From Juglans regia (lineage: Eukaryota; Streptophyta; Magnoliopsida; Fagales; Juglandaceae), in assembly GCF_001411555.2 (NCBI RefSeq), contig NC_049912.1, positions 31,225,514 through 31,289,513 of the forward strand: DNA of 64,000 bases. Direction: 5' to 3'. Below the pieces are notes generated by a model. It ran no database searches. It saw only the letters and a list, made by a program, of their open reading frames with translations, and was not told the DNA's origin. Positions 11,401 through 22,749 of the stretch are shown piece by piece; positions within the stretch are counted from its first letter, which is position 1, and every line of letters starts with the position of its first letter. Both the position numbers and the translations under genes were made by a program.

Positions 11401-12129
11401 GATTTTTATTTTATTTTTGATAAGTTACTCCCCATCAGAAATTTTCTTCACAACTCTTTCACTTTGCCAGAAATTTAATCAGCCGGTAAGAATTAGTGGC
11501 CGACTAATTCCTTGTCAGCAAGTGCAACGAGACGTCGATAGCAGCCAGGCCCCAAAATCAAAGCCAAAACGGCGTCAAATTCGAAGGTAGCAGACATGAG
11601 CATCAGATTATTGGGCACTTATCAAGATGCTACAAATCCTTCTCACCCACCAACGAAAAAATAAAAAACCAAACGGGATAAATAATTTGACAACATTACT
11701 CATATTAGACGTTCCTTGAGAATTGCAGATTCCAAATCAATCACGTTGCAATTGATATCCAAATCATAGAGAAGTGCACAAATCATAAATCACCGACCCT
11801 AAAAAAAGAAAAAACCTAACATTCGAAGCCTTCAGAATCGGAGTGAGAACAAGTAAAAGCATGTATAGACAAAGGTAAAAGAGCTAAGCTAAGATGGAGA
11901 AGTTGAAGAGGGGTGTGGAGAGGCCGGTAAAAAGAAGAGAGACGTGAGACGAGAGAGTACCTTTGGATCTGTCAAGAACAAAGAGGGAGTCGGAGGGGGC
12001 GGAGGAGAGAGAGCCACCAGAGAGAGCATCTTTGGTGGACTTCTCGAAGAAGTGTTCGATATCTTCCGTGCTTATGTTTGCCCTCCATGCCTTCTTCCCC
12101 TTTCTGGAGCTCTTCGCCTTCTTCCCCAT
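8486..12129 (-). CDS. NOP53: NOP53/SMO4-like ribosome biogenesis factor
   Basis: Eleven exons join into one open frame of about 361 residues: 11961-12129, 11060-11226, 10907-10955, 10786-10811, 10405-10485, 10207-10317, 9877-9968, 9471-9590, 9267-9389, 8682-8748 and 8486-8566 (stop TGA 8486-8488). All junctions have GT-AG signals and compatible phases. It starts MGKKAKSSRKGKKAWRANIS, a basic, nucleolar-type N-terminus. It continues RRKIEKHREKVLRCDSLL and NPFVQPVPSSTLKK, an acidic middle (GSDDDETN), the basic helix RTKRLTRVVLNRRARQKEKL, and the conserved C-terminal block YEPAPVQVLLSEEITGSLRK followed by LKGCCTLVKDRYKSLEKRGL. This is the NOP53 family (yeast Nop53, human GLTSCR2/PICT1, Arabidopsis SMO4), nucleolar proteins that recruit the exosome/Mtr4 for 27S/7S pre-rRNA processing in the 60S pathway. 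Arabidopsis SMO4 is longer as I remember it, so an exon may be missing from this model. A TTG nine bases upstream is not the start. Confidence 0.9.
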
Positions 12130-12238
12130 CTCTTTCAATCACTCTCTCTGATCCGAGTCACAATGTGGGCGTGAGTCTTTGTTCTGTCAGTAGGTCCGGA
12201 AAATTGGCGGAGAGAAGGCGCTCCAAAGGGCTCGCGCT

Positions 12239-12247
12239 AAACCCTAA
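12239..12247 (-). promoter_or_regulatory. Telo-box upstream of the NOP53-like gene
   Basis: AAACCCTAA lies about 110 bases upstream of the NOP53 start codon. Telo-boxes (AAACCCTA) are enriched near transcription starts of plant ribosomal-protein and nucleolar genes, so the placement fits the gene's role. A single 9-mer can occur by chance; the call rests on position. Confidence 0.5.
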
Positions 12248-14283
12248 CTGCGTTCCCAAAACTCCCACTCACCAGAGACGACTCGCACGTGAGATTCCGG
12301 ATCCTTAACAAAACAACCCCTCGTAAGTATCAAGTAAATTTCTATTTTCTTGTAAACATTTTATTATTTATTGTGAAATTTATTATCATTATAAAGAATT
12401 AAATATTAATATTTTATGTTAATTAAAATTATATACTTTCATGTCAAGTATTGGAATAATAAATGAGTGATAAGAAGTAATAAGCCTATATTATCCTAAT
12501 AACAAATCGGCCACATTTGAACCAAAATTGTTTATGATCACACATTTCAAGGCCTAGCTCACTGATAACATTCATGGCCCTTTCTTTCTTCTGTTCTCTA
12601 GTTAATGTACTTGAAAGATGGAGTAGAGCAGAGCAGCATAAGTTAGTGTTTCTTTGACTGTGAGGTGGGGAAATTCCACATCGTCTTGCAACACAAATCC
12701 ATGACCGTTTCATCCAAATTATCATAAACTATCCATTTTCGTAAATATATTAAAACATATTAAGTAGCTATAGATACCAATCATGCATTGTCTCATGCCT
12801 CATTTTTAGAGACCTTGTGTATGGAACTGAAATATTTTTACACCTTTCACTGATGCCTTATACTTCACATCCTGGAATTGCATGAGAGTAAAAAATTAGA
12901 ATATATACTTCGTTGATTTCATTTTTAATCTAGTTGGACAAAGACATGCATTTATGGAAACAAATGTCACATGGTCTCTTGGTTTAAGATATCACCTTGA
13001 TATATATATTGGTAGGACTGGTTAACTATTTATTTGCTTCCACCTGAATTAATATGGTTCATCTTCATGATCAAGCTAAGATTGTCATTTTTCACCATCT
13101 TCTGGTTACAAGAGTGAAGACATATTAGTCTGATGCGAGTCTTCCAAGTTAGTGGCTATCTTATCGTTCAAGTGATAAATGAAACCAATGCAATGCTAGA
13201 GTTCAAGCCAATTAATGTCCTATATAGAGAGTTCTACTCTATCATTTTTTTTCCCGAATATCTATTCAAGAAAAATGCTTGCTGATTGACCGCTAATAAT
13301 GTGTTTGTGTGTGTGTGAGAGAGAGAGAGACAGAAACAGAGATAGAGACAGAGATGGTTTACATATGTGCAATTTTTTAGCTGCAAATGATAGCTAATTT
13401 TTTAAATAAATGTTAAAAAAATTTTGTGCAATATTCTTTTTGTGCTTTAGTTGGCTAGGCAATAATTATCTTTTTGGAACATTACTACATGTTAGAGTAC
13501 ATTGGTGCCTGCTTATCTCCTGCCTTGGTTGGGCAATAATTATCTCTTATGCATTATTGTTGACATAGTAAATTTGTTCTTATCAAATTTTCACCCTAAC
13601 TTTTTGCTTATTGATTGTTGTGTTTTGTTTTTGCTGAAACGTTTATATGTGGTCGATGACTTTGGGCAGTGCATTCCAAAATAGTTAGGGTTGCAACTAA
13701 TTTTTGCTATTCTTTTTCACTACTCAATTTTTATGGATGTATGTTTCTGCATCGTTATTTTATATTCAAACCGTTAAAATGCATCGCAATGAGTAGGTGG
13801 AAAATGCTGATCGGTGTATTGTTGGATTTCTTGAGACGCTTGAAGAACGTTGCCATAAAATGGTAAGCTAATTAATACATAACCAGTTGGATATATCTAG
13901 ATAATTATTCTTGTATATGAGAGCATGTGCAGATTTTTATCTACTTGTTTACTGGAACATGATCAAGATAATATAGACTTATTACATGTGTATCTTGTGG
14001 ATCCATGATCATAAACTTGTGAAAAACTTGCCCTTTGTATGTGTATGTGCATGTGTATATGCTAGTACATGTGTATCTTGTGGGGATGACTTCTAATAGG
14101 ATGGGTACCTGCCATCACATGTGTCCAAAAACATTATTGTAAGAGCACCATTGACTGGTTTAATGAATGTACAGTTAATTGAAACTAAAAGTTGAGACTT
14201 TTACTAGTTGCTTCGAATTTGTTGTTTTATGGGTAGTCTATTTTTTTCTAAAAGTATAACTGAGATGTGTCTACTCATATTAG
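12248..14283. other. Intergenic DNA, no gene recognised
   Basis: AT-rich sequence with a (TG)n(AG)n run near 13300-13330 and a partly duplicated 'GGCAATAATTATC' word at about 13459 and 13532. No frame matched a family I know. A TAAGAGCACCATTGACTGGT word at about 14139 resembles the ends of the miniature element at 16121-16701. Confidence 0.4.
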
Positions 14284-14397
14284 GCACACCCATGGTTTAA
14301 AGAATCACAATGAGATAGATTATATCATATGGAAGCAACTTTTATTCCTGATGTCAATGATGAGTTAGATACTCAGAATTTTGAGAAGTTTGAAGAG
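14284..14397 (+). pseudogene. Orphan NDR-type AGC kinase exon with in-frame stop
   Basis: The frame reads AHPWFKESQ, TGA (14311-14313), DRLYHMEATFIPDVN, DELDTQNFEKFEE. This is the end of the catalytic domain and the AGC C-terminal tail of plant NDR kinases, as I remember them (AHPWFKGVEW followed by DKLYQMEAAF). The stop replaces a conserved tryptophan. The piece is bounded by an AG at 14283 and a GT at 14398, so it looks like one intact exon with its splice sites. No other NDR exon was recognised on either side. Functional NDR kinases act with MOB proteins in cell-growth and polarity signalling; this fragment is very unlikely to encode one. Transposon capture or a degraded tandem copy could explain it. 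Confidence 0.8.
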
Positions 14398-14659
14398 GTG
14401 AAAATAATGGTTCTATTGAATTTTTATCATAATGGTTTGAAGGATGAGTTGAATTTTATCATTAGGTTTTGTTGAATTTTATCAGAGCAGTGCAATTTGC
14501 ATACCTTGGTAACACTTGTTATTAGTTTTTAAATCGTTTATAAGTTTGGTTTTGTGCTTCCCACTTGTGCAATATGTTTTTTGATCAAGATCATATAATT
14601 TGGATATGTATTATATTTTTTTTATCTATACTGTTTTTGTGCAAAATTTTTTTTTTTTT

Positions 14660-15125
14660 TTGAAAAACTTTTTTCCAACGAGTAAAATTCGTTGGAAATA
14701 CTTTTTGTTGTCAATTAATCTTATTTTCAACGATATGTTATCACCATAAATAATTTTTTTTAGCGACATTTAGCTGTTGGAAATACATAATGGTAACAAT
14801 AACATAAAATTGCTGGAAAAAATAATGACTCATTTTGGTAATTTAGTAACCTTTTGCAATTATATATATCATTGTAATTGATTTTTTACAACGATTTATT
14901 GGTAAACAAAAATATCATTTTCAATGATTTTGAAACAATTACGACGAAAAAAAATCTCTATAAATAGTTAATATTTTTGATGATTTTTTATTATTGTTGA
15001 AATTGATAAAAAGTGACGCATTTATTGCAGCAAACATGCAGCGATTGAAAAATTGACTGAAATAATCAACTGTTGCGATTTTAGATAATTTTTGCGACGA
15101 TTTTGTCAAGTTTAGCTGTTGGCTT
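14660..15125. repeat. Cluster of short CAACGA/GTTGGAAAT-like repeats
   Basis: Variants of 'CCAACGAGTAAAATTCGTTGG', 'TTAGCGACATTTAGC', 'ACAACGATTTATTGG', 'AATTACGACGAAAAAAAATC' and 'TTGCGACGATTTTGTCAAG' recur in both orientations. Such dense, short, inverted subterminal repeats are typical of the ends of CACTA and some other plant DNA transposons. No CACTA terminus or transposase was found, so the class is a guess. Confidence 0.35.
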
Positions 15126-15867
15126 CTGAAATGAAGCAAGATGCATGCATGCAAATAGAACTAATTAATTAGTACGTAGCATAATAGCATTAATGCTTGA
15201 TGATCAGTTCGATATATATTAAAGAAGTACTAATAATTTCTGGATGTGACTACACAAATTGCTTAGATCAGTTTTAACTTGTGATATAATATCATCATCG
15301 GTCGATAAGCTGCATCCAGTCACACGCTGATGATCAATTCATAACAAAATATTATTAATAATGTTGAAGTTCAGTATGAATTAATGCAGTCTAGTTTTCA
15401 ATCAAGTCAAAATGCATTAAACGTCTTCCTGCATGTATTCATGTGGATCTTTCCTCATGAAAATAAAACAAAATCAATAGTTTTAAAGCTCTAAAGAAAT
15501 GAAATAATATAGAGGCTGGAAAGAAAACTGCATCAATATATAATTGATACACTGACCACTGTACGTAGGGGTTTTTTTTTAAATCTTATGATATTCCTTT
15601 TTATTTTTACCCAGAAATTAAATACTCATGATAGCAGCATGGCAAGTATATACTTGAGTAAATTATTATGGTAGCTATATTATATTATATATATATATAT
15701 ATATATATAGAATAACATGAGTGGGGAATTAATTACAGGAATTTATGTGTGGCAATTAACACTACTCTAGGTTAATCTAAAAGTATAGTGTAGGAGGAAG
15801 GACGCAAGTAACAGTGTTGTTATGAGAGGGGAAGTAGATGGAGATAATTAATGATATAAGGTTAGAG
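15126..15867. other. Intergenic DNA with (TA)n run
   Basis: No gene recognised. A (TA)n microsatellite lies at about 15683-15709. The rest is AT-rich, unique-looking sequence between the short-repeat cluster and the family A miniature repeat. Confidence 0.4.
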
Positions 15868-16045
15868 GTGGTTTGAATTTTGAGATGAATTGAGATGATT
15901 TTAAATAAGTTAAATAAAATATTATTTTAATATTATTATTGTTTTAAAATTTAAAAAAATTAAATTATTTATTATATTTTATGTAAAAATTTAAAAACTT
16001 TATAATAATAAAATAAATTGAATTGAGATTAATTGAAGTAAATTT
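15868..16045 (+). repeat. AT-rich miniature repeat, dispersed family A
   Basis: Contains a GAGATGAATTGAGATG motif followed by a TAATATTATTATTGTTTTAA-type core, then AAAATTTAAAAAAATTAAAT and TTATATTTTATGTAAAAATT. The same order of words occurs at 30678 and 38155 and, reversed, at 1262, 16851, 17636 and 39610. The ends carry partly complementary ATTGAGAT/ATCTCAAT-like words. There is no coding capacity. Confidence 0.6.
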
Positions 16046-16120
16046 CGAATACATGTGAAGCAAGGTATCTGTATGCATGGAGGGCATTGTTTTGGAATAA
16101 AACTATTTTGTCTCTCTTAT

Positions 16121-16701
16121 GAGCACTTTTATTGTATTAGTTAAAAGTTAAATCCAATGAATATTTAGCTATTAAAGAGTAAATATGCTCACATTGGATT
16201 AATCAAATTCTAAATATTTAGAATCTAGCTACAGTGACTTTCAAAAGTTTTTCCAAATTTGAAGATTACTGTACATACATCAAATACATATTTTATTAAT
16301 TATTTCTCTCTCATTTTCTTTCTATCACATATTTTATCACAATTAATATATTAAATTGACTTAGTGATATATTAATTTAATAAAAACATGATTATTAATT
16401 AACATATAATAAGTATAAAAGTAAAATATGATAAAATTAAATAAATTAATAATTAAAAAAATTAAATATTTTTAAAATTATTAGTTAATCATTACCATAT
16501 AATGAATAAATGTATAATCTAATGTGAAGATTTAATGTGAATAACTAAAATCAAATTCATCTTATATTATTTTATTATTATATAATGAAAAAATAACTAT
16601 TTCAATGTGGAGATTTATGTGAATAAAATAGTCAAAAGTTAAATTTCTCTTGCATTCATCAAAACTATCTTTTAATTTTAGTTAATCAAATAAGAGTGCT
16701 C
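16121..16701. mobile_element. Miniature TIR element, about 580 bp
   Basis: The left end reads GAGCACTTTTATTG then TATTAGTTAAAAGTTAAA. The right end, read on the minus strand, gives GAGCACTCTTATTTGATTAACTAAAATTAAA. The inverted ends are about 30 bp long with a few mismatches. The interior is AT-rich and non-coding. GAGCAC-type ends with an ATTGG/ATTGA follow-up are common in plant hAT-like miniature elements. No convincing target duplication was found, so the superfamily is tentative. Confidence 0.65.
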
Positions 16702-16710
16702 TAATGTACA

Positions 16711-16810
16711 GAATTTTTTATTTAATAATTAAAAAAATAATTTTAAGTATATTGAGATTTTTTAATTTTTTTAAAATATCTAAATATATTAAAAAATATA
16801 AAAAAAACTA
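16711..16810 (+). repeat. Dispersed AT-rich repeat, copy 2
   Basis: Nearly identical to 6568-6665 and begins immediately after the right end of the miniature element at 16121-16701. See that first copy for the shared words. Confidence 0.6.
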
Positions 16811-16850
16811 AAAAAATAAAAAAATACAATCAATCAAATGGAGCGAATTA

Positions 16851-17012
16851 GGGTTCGTTTGGTTCCTTAATTCCTCTCAATTCATTATTATAATTTTTTT
16901 AAATTTTAATATAAAATATAATAAATAATTTAATTTTTTTTAATTTTAAAATAATAATAATATTAAAAAATAATATTTTATTATTTTAATTCAATTCAAT
17001 TCAACATGTAAA
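16851..17012 (-). repeat. AT-rich miniature repeat, dispersed family A
   Basis: Starts near GTTCGTTTGGTTCC and contains ATAAATAATTTAATTTTTTT, the reverse-orientation core of the family found at 15868 and 30678. It ends near the ATTCAATTCAATTCAAC words. Non-coding. Confidence 0.6.
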
Positions 17013-18928
17013 CACAATTTACTATGCACGATTAGGCCGACTCTTTGTTTTGTTCATGTAATGATTAATGGGCAGAAGTGAATGTATAGGGCGTACTGTA
17101 GGTGTTCGTACGTAGGTGATTTGTCGGCCCTCGTAGAATCTAGAAAATGTTGGAAGCAATAAGGTGGTGGAGCATGCAGCCAGCTAGCTAGCCGTTAAGT
17201 TGCGGATGAAGCAGCAGTAGTACTACTGTTACATCATATCATTGCATCCCGTGACTATTCATAGCAGTCATGCATCAGAGATATTTCCAGTCGGGGCAGG
17301 CCGCCAGTACTTACTTGATCATCTTCATTCTGGCCGGACTATGTATTCTACATAATGCAACGTCTCTTTAAACTGAACTGTTGGGATCAGCTAGCTAGTA
17401 CTCTGGCAATTGAGTTGACAACTTTAAAGCAATATTTGATGTGACAAGTACATAATTCACCGATAAATAAATCTTTTACAACCTTTCAACACTCCAACGC
17501 TACATACTCTACGTTTCATATTTTTTTTTTAATTTTTATTAAATATTTATTATATAAATAACTCATGTGTGTGTATAACAATTATAGTTTACTTTTAAGA
17601 TTAAATTTTAAAATTTTAAAAATTTTGAAAAATTTTATTCTTATCTTATAATTTTTTAAAATTTTCGTATAAAATAAAATAAAATTTTCAAAATTTAAAA
17701 TAAAAATAATATTAAAAAATATATTTTAATAATATTTAATTTAATTTTTTAATTTTTATTTAATCTTATTTCTAAAAACAAACTAGATATACCTTCTTTT
17801 AACAAACCAAACTTGAAAACCTAACAATCAACTATGACCGACACCTTATATATATATATATATATAATGAGAAAGATCGGAGGGGTCCCGGGAGAGCTAA
17901 AAATAAAAGAGCCCGTGAGGAGTAGTACTGTTTGGAGGCATTACAAAATCACAGCTAGCTAGCTAGCTATCTTATAAATTAACATCCTTATCATTAATTT
18001 TGTTGCTTCCCCCGGCCCGGCCCGGTCCCTACCTCGCTTCTTTCGATGGCCAATTTCCCTCCCCAATATCACGAGCTTATTATTCCCTCCTCGCGTCAAC
18101 TTATGCCAATCAGTACCTCATGACATGAGATCGATCCCCAGGGCCAGGCCTCTTGATCATTTCCATTTATGTCCCTTCTTGATTATAGTAATAAAACAGA
18201 TGTACCAAATTAATTTGCTTGACTCAATTCTTTAAAATCATGAAGACAACATTCTTCTTCTTCTTCTTCTTTTTATTTTATTTTATTTTACAACAGCAGT
18301 CATTATTGCAATAACAACCTGAAGCTTGATCTGTTTGTTACTTTACGAAGGAAAATTAATGCTTTTATTTTAATCCATGATATATATATATATAGGAAAT
18401 AATTAATGATATACCGTTATTTCCATGATTAATGCATACTCATGTCATTGTCAATTGAAACAATGCCTTTTTTTTTAATATATATATATATATTGGCCGG
18501 GCCGGGGTCTTCAAGTGGTCTTGAGTTACTTATAAAAAAAATAAAGTGTATTGGATTACTCTCAAATTATTAGGGTTTGAAACTTGGAAGATTGATCTGA
18601 TCAGTTCGACATCACTTGAAGGCGATAATTAATAGGCCACAGTCTATGTGCATGACTGCTGATCAGGAAATTAATATTATATATAATAATTAATTAGTTA
18701 TTTCCTGATGATGATCTGCAGTAGTAATCTTCCTTCATGCATGGGCTAAAAAACTTCTTCTTTAATTATATATATATATATGTTTTCAAACAATTAATCT
18801 AGCTTTCGGATTAATTGGTATCAAAAGGGCAGTTCGGTAAGTTGAGGTAGAATTTGTTTTGTATAATATTGTTGCGAAGAAACTCATGATGAGGCAGTCT
18901 TGTGGCCGGGCAGCATAAACAGGAAATC
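17013..18928. other. Intergenic DNA and probable bHLH promoter/5' UTR
   Basis: Contains a second reverse-orientation family A copy (about 17636-17812), an (AGCT)4 array at 17953-17968, a CCCGGCCCGG-rich patch near 18010, and several (TA)n runs. No gene is recognised before the bHLH first exon. The sequence from about 18790 onward is probably transcribed leader of the bHLH gene, but no start site can be fixed. Confidence 0.4.
17636..17812 (-). repeat. AT-rich miniature repeat, dispersed family A
   Basis: Contains TTTAAAATAAAAATAATATT and TATTTTAATAATATTTAAT in the same order as the copies at 1262 and 39610. It is more decayed than the other copies; boundaries are approximate. Confidence 0.45.
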
Positions 18929-20094
18929 ATGATATCGATTTCAGAGCTCATCGATCTCCTATTTTTAAACAGCTCGATCGAGATCAAAGAGAGAGCTGAA
19001 AGAAAGATAAAGATCAGATCGAGAATTAATCCATGGTCATTGGTTTCTAGGGAGCACAACCTGAGAGAAGCAATGCATGAGAAGCTGCAACTACTCCGTT
19101 CCATTACTAACTCTCATGCTGTAATTTTCCAGGCCTGCATTCTTTCCCGAGGCCTTAATTTGCTTTCATTGGTTTTCTTGTTAATTACCTATTCGATCTC
19201 ATGATGGACTAGCTAGCTAGGTCTTTTTATATGGTACTAGTAGTAGTAGTACTGTTGATCTCCAATATCTTTTTTCTTCTTTTGTTATTGGAATCCTTGG
19301 TTTTCCAGTACCTCTGATCTTCTTTCATGTCCTCCCTAACTTCTGAAGTACTGCTACTCATTCAGTACCTTAGACTCCTAAATACACACACACACACATA
19401 TATCATGATAAAATTAGATAAGGCGATGATATATATATATATATAGCTGCAGCTAGTAGAGATAATTAATAATCTCTAATTTTAATTGTCAATCTTTTAG
19501 GAAAATTTCAATAATCAAATTAATATTTTGATGCTGCTTAATTATCTGATTAGGATCGACACACAAATATTATAACATCTACGTTTATGCATGCATGTTT
19601 GGCTGCAGCTTAACGATTCCTCAATCGTTTTAGATGCATCAAAGTACATTGAAGAGCTAAAACAGAAAGTGGAAATACTGAATCAAGATTTAGAGACTGC
19701 ACAAACCTCAAGTGATCAAAACCCACTGCCTGTGGTACTATATTCAAACAGCGCTATATATACTCGGCGGCCGGCTTGATCTCCCCCAACCCGCCCGGCC
19801 AGCCCTTCCGATTTGAATTCGTTTTCTTATTCTCCTAATTCCATTTTTTACCGATAACATCTCTTTTTCTTATTCAGGCTACGGTAGAAACCCTAGAGAA
19901 GGGCTTCCTAGTAAATGTATCATCAGATCATAAAAGTTGCCCAGGCCTGCTTGTCTCAATATTGGAAGCTTTTGAAGAACTGGGTCTTAATGTTCAGGAA
20001 GCTAGGGTTTCTTGTGCAGATAATTTCCTGTTACAAGCAGTTGGAGAAGTAAGAAATTGAACTTATATGAGACGTACTTATATTAATACCGTGA

Positions 20095-20125
<31 letters not shown>

Positions 20126-20297
20126 CCCATGCAGCTTGCGTCTCATTTGCATTTTCTCTATAACTAGCAGTAATTTTCAAGGACGTGGACATTTTTTTCA
20201 GAATGAAGAACAAGCCGAAAGCAATGATGCTCAAGTGGTGAAAGAAGCAATGGTGCAGGCTATTAAGAACTGGAGTGGAAGTACTGAACTAGAATAG
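18929..20297 (+). CDS. Small atypical bHLH protein with ACT-like C-terminus (SCREAM-like)
   Basis: Exons 18929-19120, 19609-19734, 19878-20048 and 20202-20297 join in phase 0 at every junction, giving about 194 residues. Exon 1 ends SREHNLREAMHEKLQLLRSI plus TNSHA (degenerate basic region and helix 1). Exon 2 gives the second helix, SSIVLDASKYIEELKQKVEI. Exon 3 is an ACT-like beta-alpha fold (TVETLEKGFLVNV, CPGLLVSILEAFEELGLNVQ, EARVSCADNF). Exon 4 ends AQVVKEAMVQAIKNWSGS. This order matches Arabidopsis At2g40435 and At3g56220 as I remember them, nuclear proteins called SCREAM-like, probably regulating other bHLHs by dimerisation because the E/R contacts of E-box binders are missing. In those proteins translation starts at M(M/V)SREH. 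Here that codon is TTG, so I used the upstream in-frame ATG at 18929, which adds a hydrophobic and basic leader. The start could instead lie in a missed upstream exon (a TTTCTAG acceptor precedes GGAGCAC) or at the internal ATG of AMHEK. Confidence 0.85.
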
Positions 20298-22749
20298 CTC
20301 AAACATCCAGTTCTGCTGTTACGTACATGAATATATTATATATCCTTTGCTTTTACTAATTTCTCCCGTTTGAATTATTTTCGTTGGTGGGCAGTACTGT
20401 TGTTAATCAAGAACTGAGCTTCTAAAATTGTATTAGGAATTGGTTGAAGTTTGATGATCAAGAACAAGCACCAATTAATTAGTAACAAAAGAACTATATT
20501 TATATATAAGTTTGTCGGAAATATTAACTAGACCTTGAGCATGCAGCCAGCGCCGAGATAGTACTACTGATCACGACTACCATATATATGCTTAATTAAT
20601 ATGCAGGTATTGTTTTGTAAGCAACAGTACTTTCTGCTTAAAGAATTTCGATAGAATCTCAGTCTGCTTAATTAATATGGGTACTGTTCTTTCTAATTCA
20701 ACCTTTTGATATATAGTTGCATGAGTATAGTACTTATGTAATTTCCATGATCTGTACGTATCTTGGAAGATCGAATTAATTTACTCATGCCATGCATATA
20801 TACATAGCTAGATACCATATAACTTGCAAGTAAATCTAATTAAAACTCGATAAGAAATTGTACTACAGCTTAAATAAAAATTACTAATGTGTATATATAT
20901 ATATATATATAACTAGCTAGCTATTTTTATCTATAAGCATGAATAAATGTACTCAAAATTAATACAATGCCAACATTCTGTCCAGTAATGCTCAAATTTG
21001 TCTGGCTTCCATCATCGAAGCCCTCGTTATCCATCATCGAAGCCCTCGTAATCACGAACAAACATCTGAGATATTGATCTCTAGCTAAATTAAACGTCAA
21101 GAGCTAGCACTGGATGAATTCAAAAACCTAATTAAGCATGTCATGATCATGTTCACAAAACTACTTAATTGTCGGCTGCCTGCGCGCAGTGACAATCACG
21201 ACTTCACATGCAATATTATTGTCAACTTTGTCTTCAATAATTAGGTTATAAACTCCCAGTATAGCTAGAGAAACGTCTCCAGATCAAGACATGCATATGA
21301 CTTGAGCTCTCTCTGATCTTCATGGTTCAACTCTGGTTCATGTGTTATGCATGGTGCATGTCCCTTGGTGACGTTTTACATGATACATCCAAGTAGTAAT
21401 ACCTACTCCAGCATATTCTTAATTAATATTTGTGATCTTGAGCTACCACTAATTAATTAAGAATGTACGTATTTATAAGATATATAGAAAAAGATACTCA
21501 TTTTCCATCAAGTTTCTGGAGATCGATGGCCGCGTGCTTGAGATATATATAAATGAAAAAATGAGAAGTTTTTCATTTAGATTTTTTCATTTTTTCATTT
21601 ATGAGATATACCTGGATATATAGGGTCTCCAGAGAAACTTTAATTATTTCATTTATGAAATAATTAAAAATAATATTATCTAATTTTTTTTCATTTATAA
21701 GAAAAATAATATTAATATAATAATAATAATATTATTATGTTCATGTTTAATTGGTCTCATAACGAGCACAGTAATGTATGTCCTATTATGATTTCAATAT
21801 AATGAGTTCTAAACATTTGATTTATTATGTATTCAATAATTTTATATTTTCTATTTCCTTATTTTTTTTAGTTTTAAATTTAATCATTTATAAAATTTGT
21901 TGAATAAATTTATGATTATCTTTATATCTATTATATATACTTCTTGTTCTAATTTATAATATGCATTTTAACATTCATATTAACTATATAAAAAAATGCA
22001 GTACCACTTTCGACAAAAATGCGTGCCTTACACGTAAACCTTCCTAGTATCTTCTTGTACTTAAAAAGAGGCTATATATATGAGCAGTAATGAATAATGT
22101 TTTATGTTTTACACTTTTGTTTTCCATGCCCCTACACAAAAACTCTGTTTTTTTCATGTAAAGCATCTCTTGAGTTATACTGCAAAATATTTTATTGGTA
22201 GGTATCTAGAAATGCCAAATGGGTAAAACGTGCACAATGGATTGAAGGGGCCCTTCATTTGTTTGTAAAGACGTCGTTTTTTTATTTTTGGTCTGTTAAT
22301 GTTGTACATTTATTAGTCTTAAAAAAAATAAAAACTAGAAAAAAATAGAAATAAAGAATAGAATATCAAAGATGTGTTGTGCATGTGAAGAAATATTACC
22401 CAATTAAATTACAAGTTATCAAATTAAGTATAAATCATACTATTAACTAATTTAATTCACAATTTAGATTTATGCATTTTAACCATTTTTTCTATATAAA
22501 ACCAATAATAATGTCATGAAATAATTGAAATATATTAGTTTTAGATATATAAAATGTGCAATGATTCAGCTCAATCGATACTTCATGATCATATTGAAGG
22601 TTCTGGGTTTGAGTCATAGGTTGGTTAAACTTATTACTGTTTGAATTAGTAGTTTCTAACTAGAATGAGCTATTATATCCTCGTAAACGTTATCATTAAA
22701 TTTTATTCTTCTACACTAGATGTTTATATTTAGAGTAATTTATTTTATA
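20298..22749. other. Intergenic DNA with foldback and tandem words
   Basis: The first 100-200 bases are probably the bHLH 3' UTR. No other gene is recognised. A 22-bp-period duplication lies at 21008-21049. A local foldback rich in TTTTTCATTTA/TAAATGAAAAA occurs at about 21550-21700. Several (TA)n runs are present. Confidence 0.4.
21008..21049. repeat. Tandem 22-bp duplication
   Basis: TCCATCATCGAAGCCCTCGT occurs at 21008-21027 and again at 21030-21049, with a 2-base spacer that makes the period 22. The copies are identical, so the duplication is recent. Confidence 0.8.

Noticed and set aside
11077..12308. Plus-strand frames over the NOP53 exons
   Set aside because: They are shadows of the minus-strand exons; the minus strand gives conserved NOP53 sequence with consistent splice phases.
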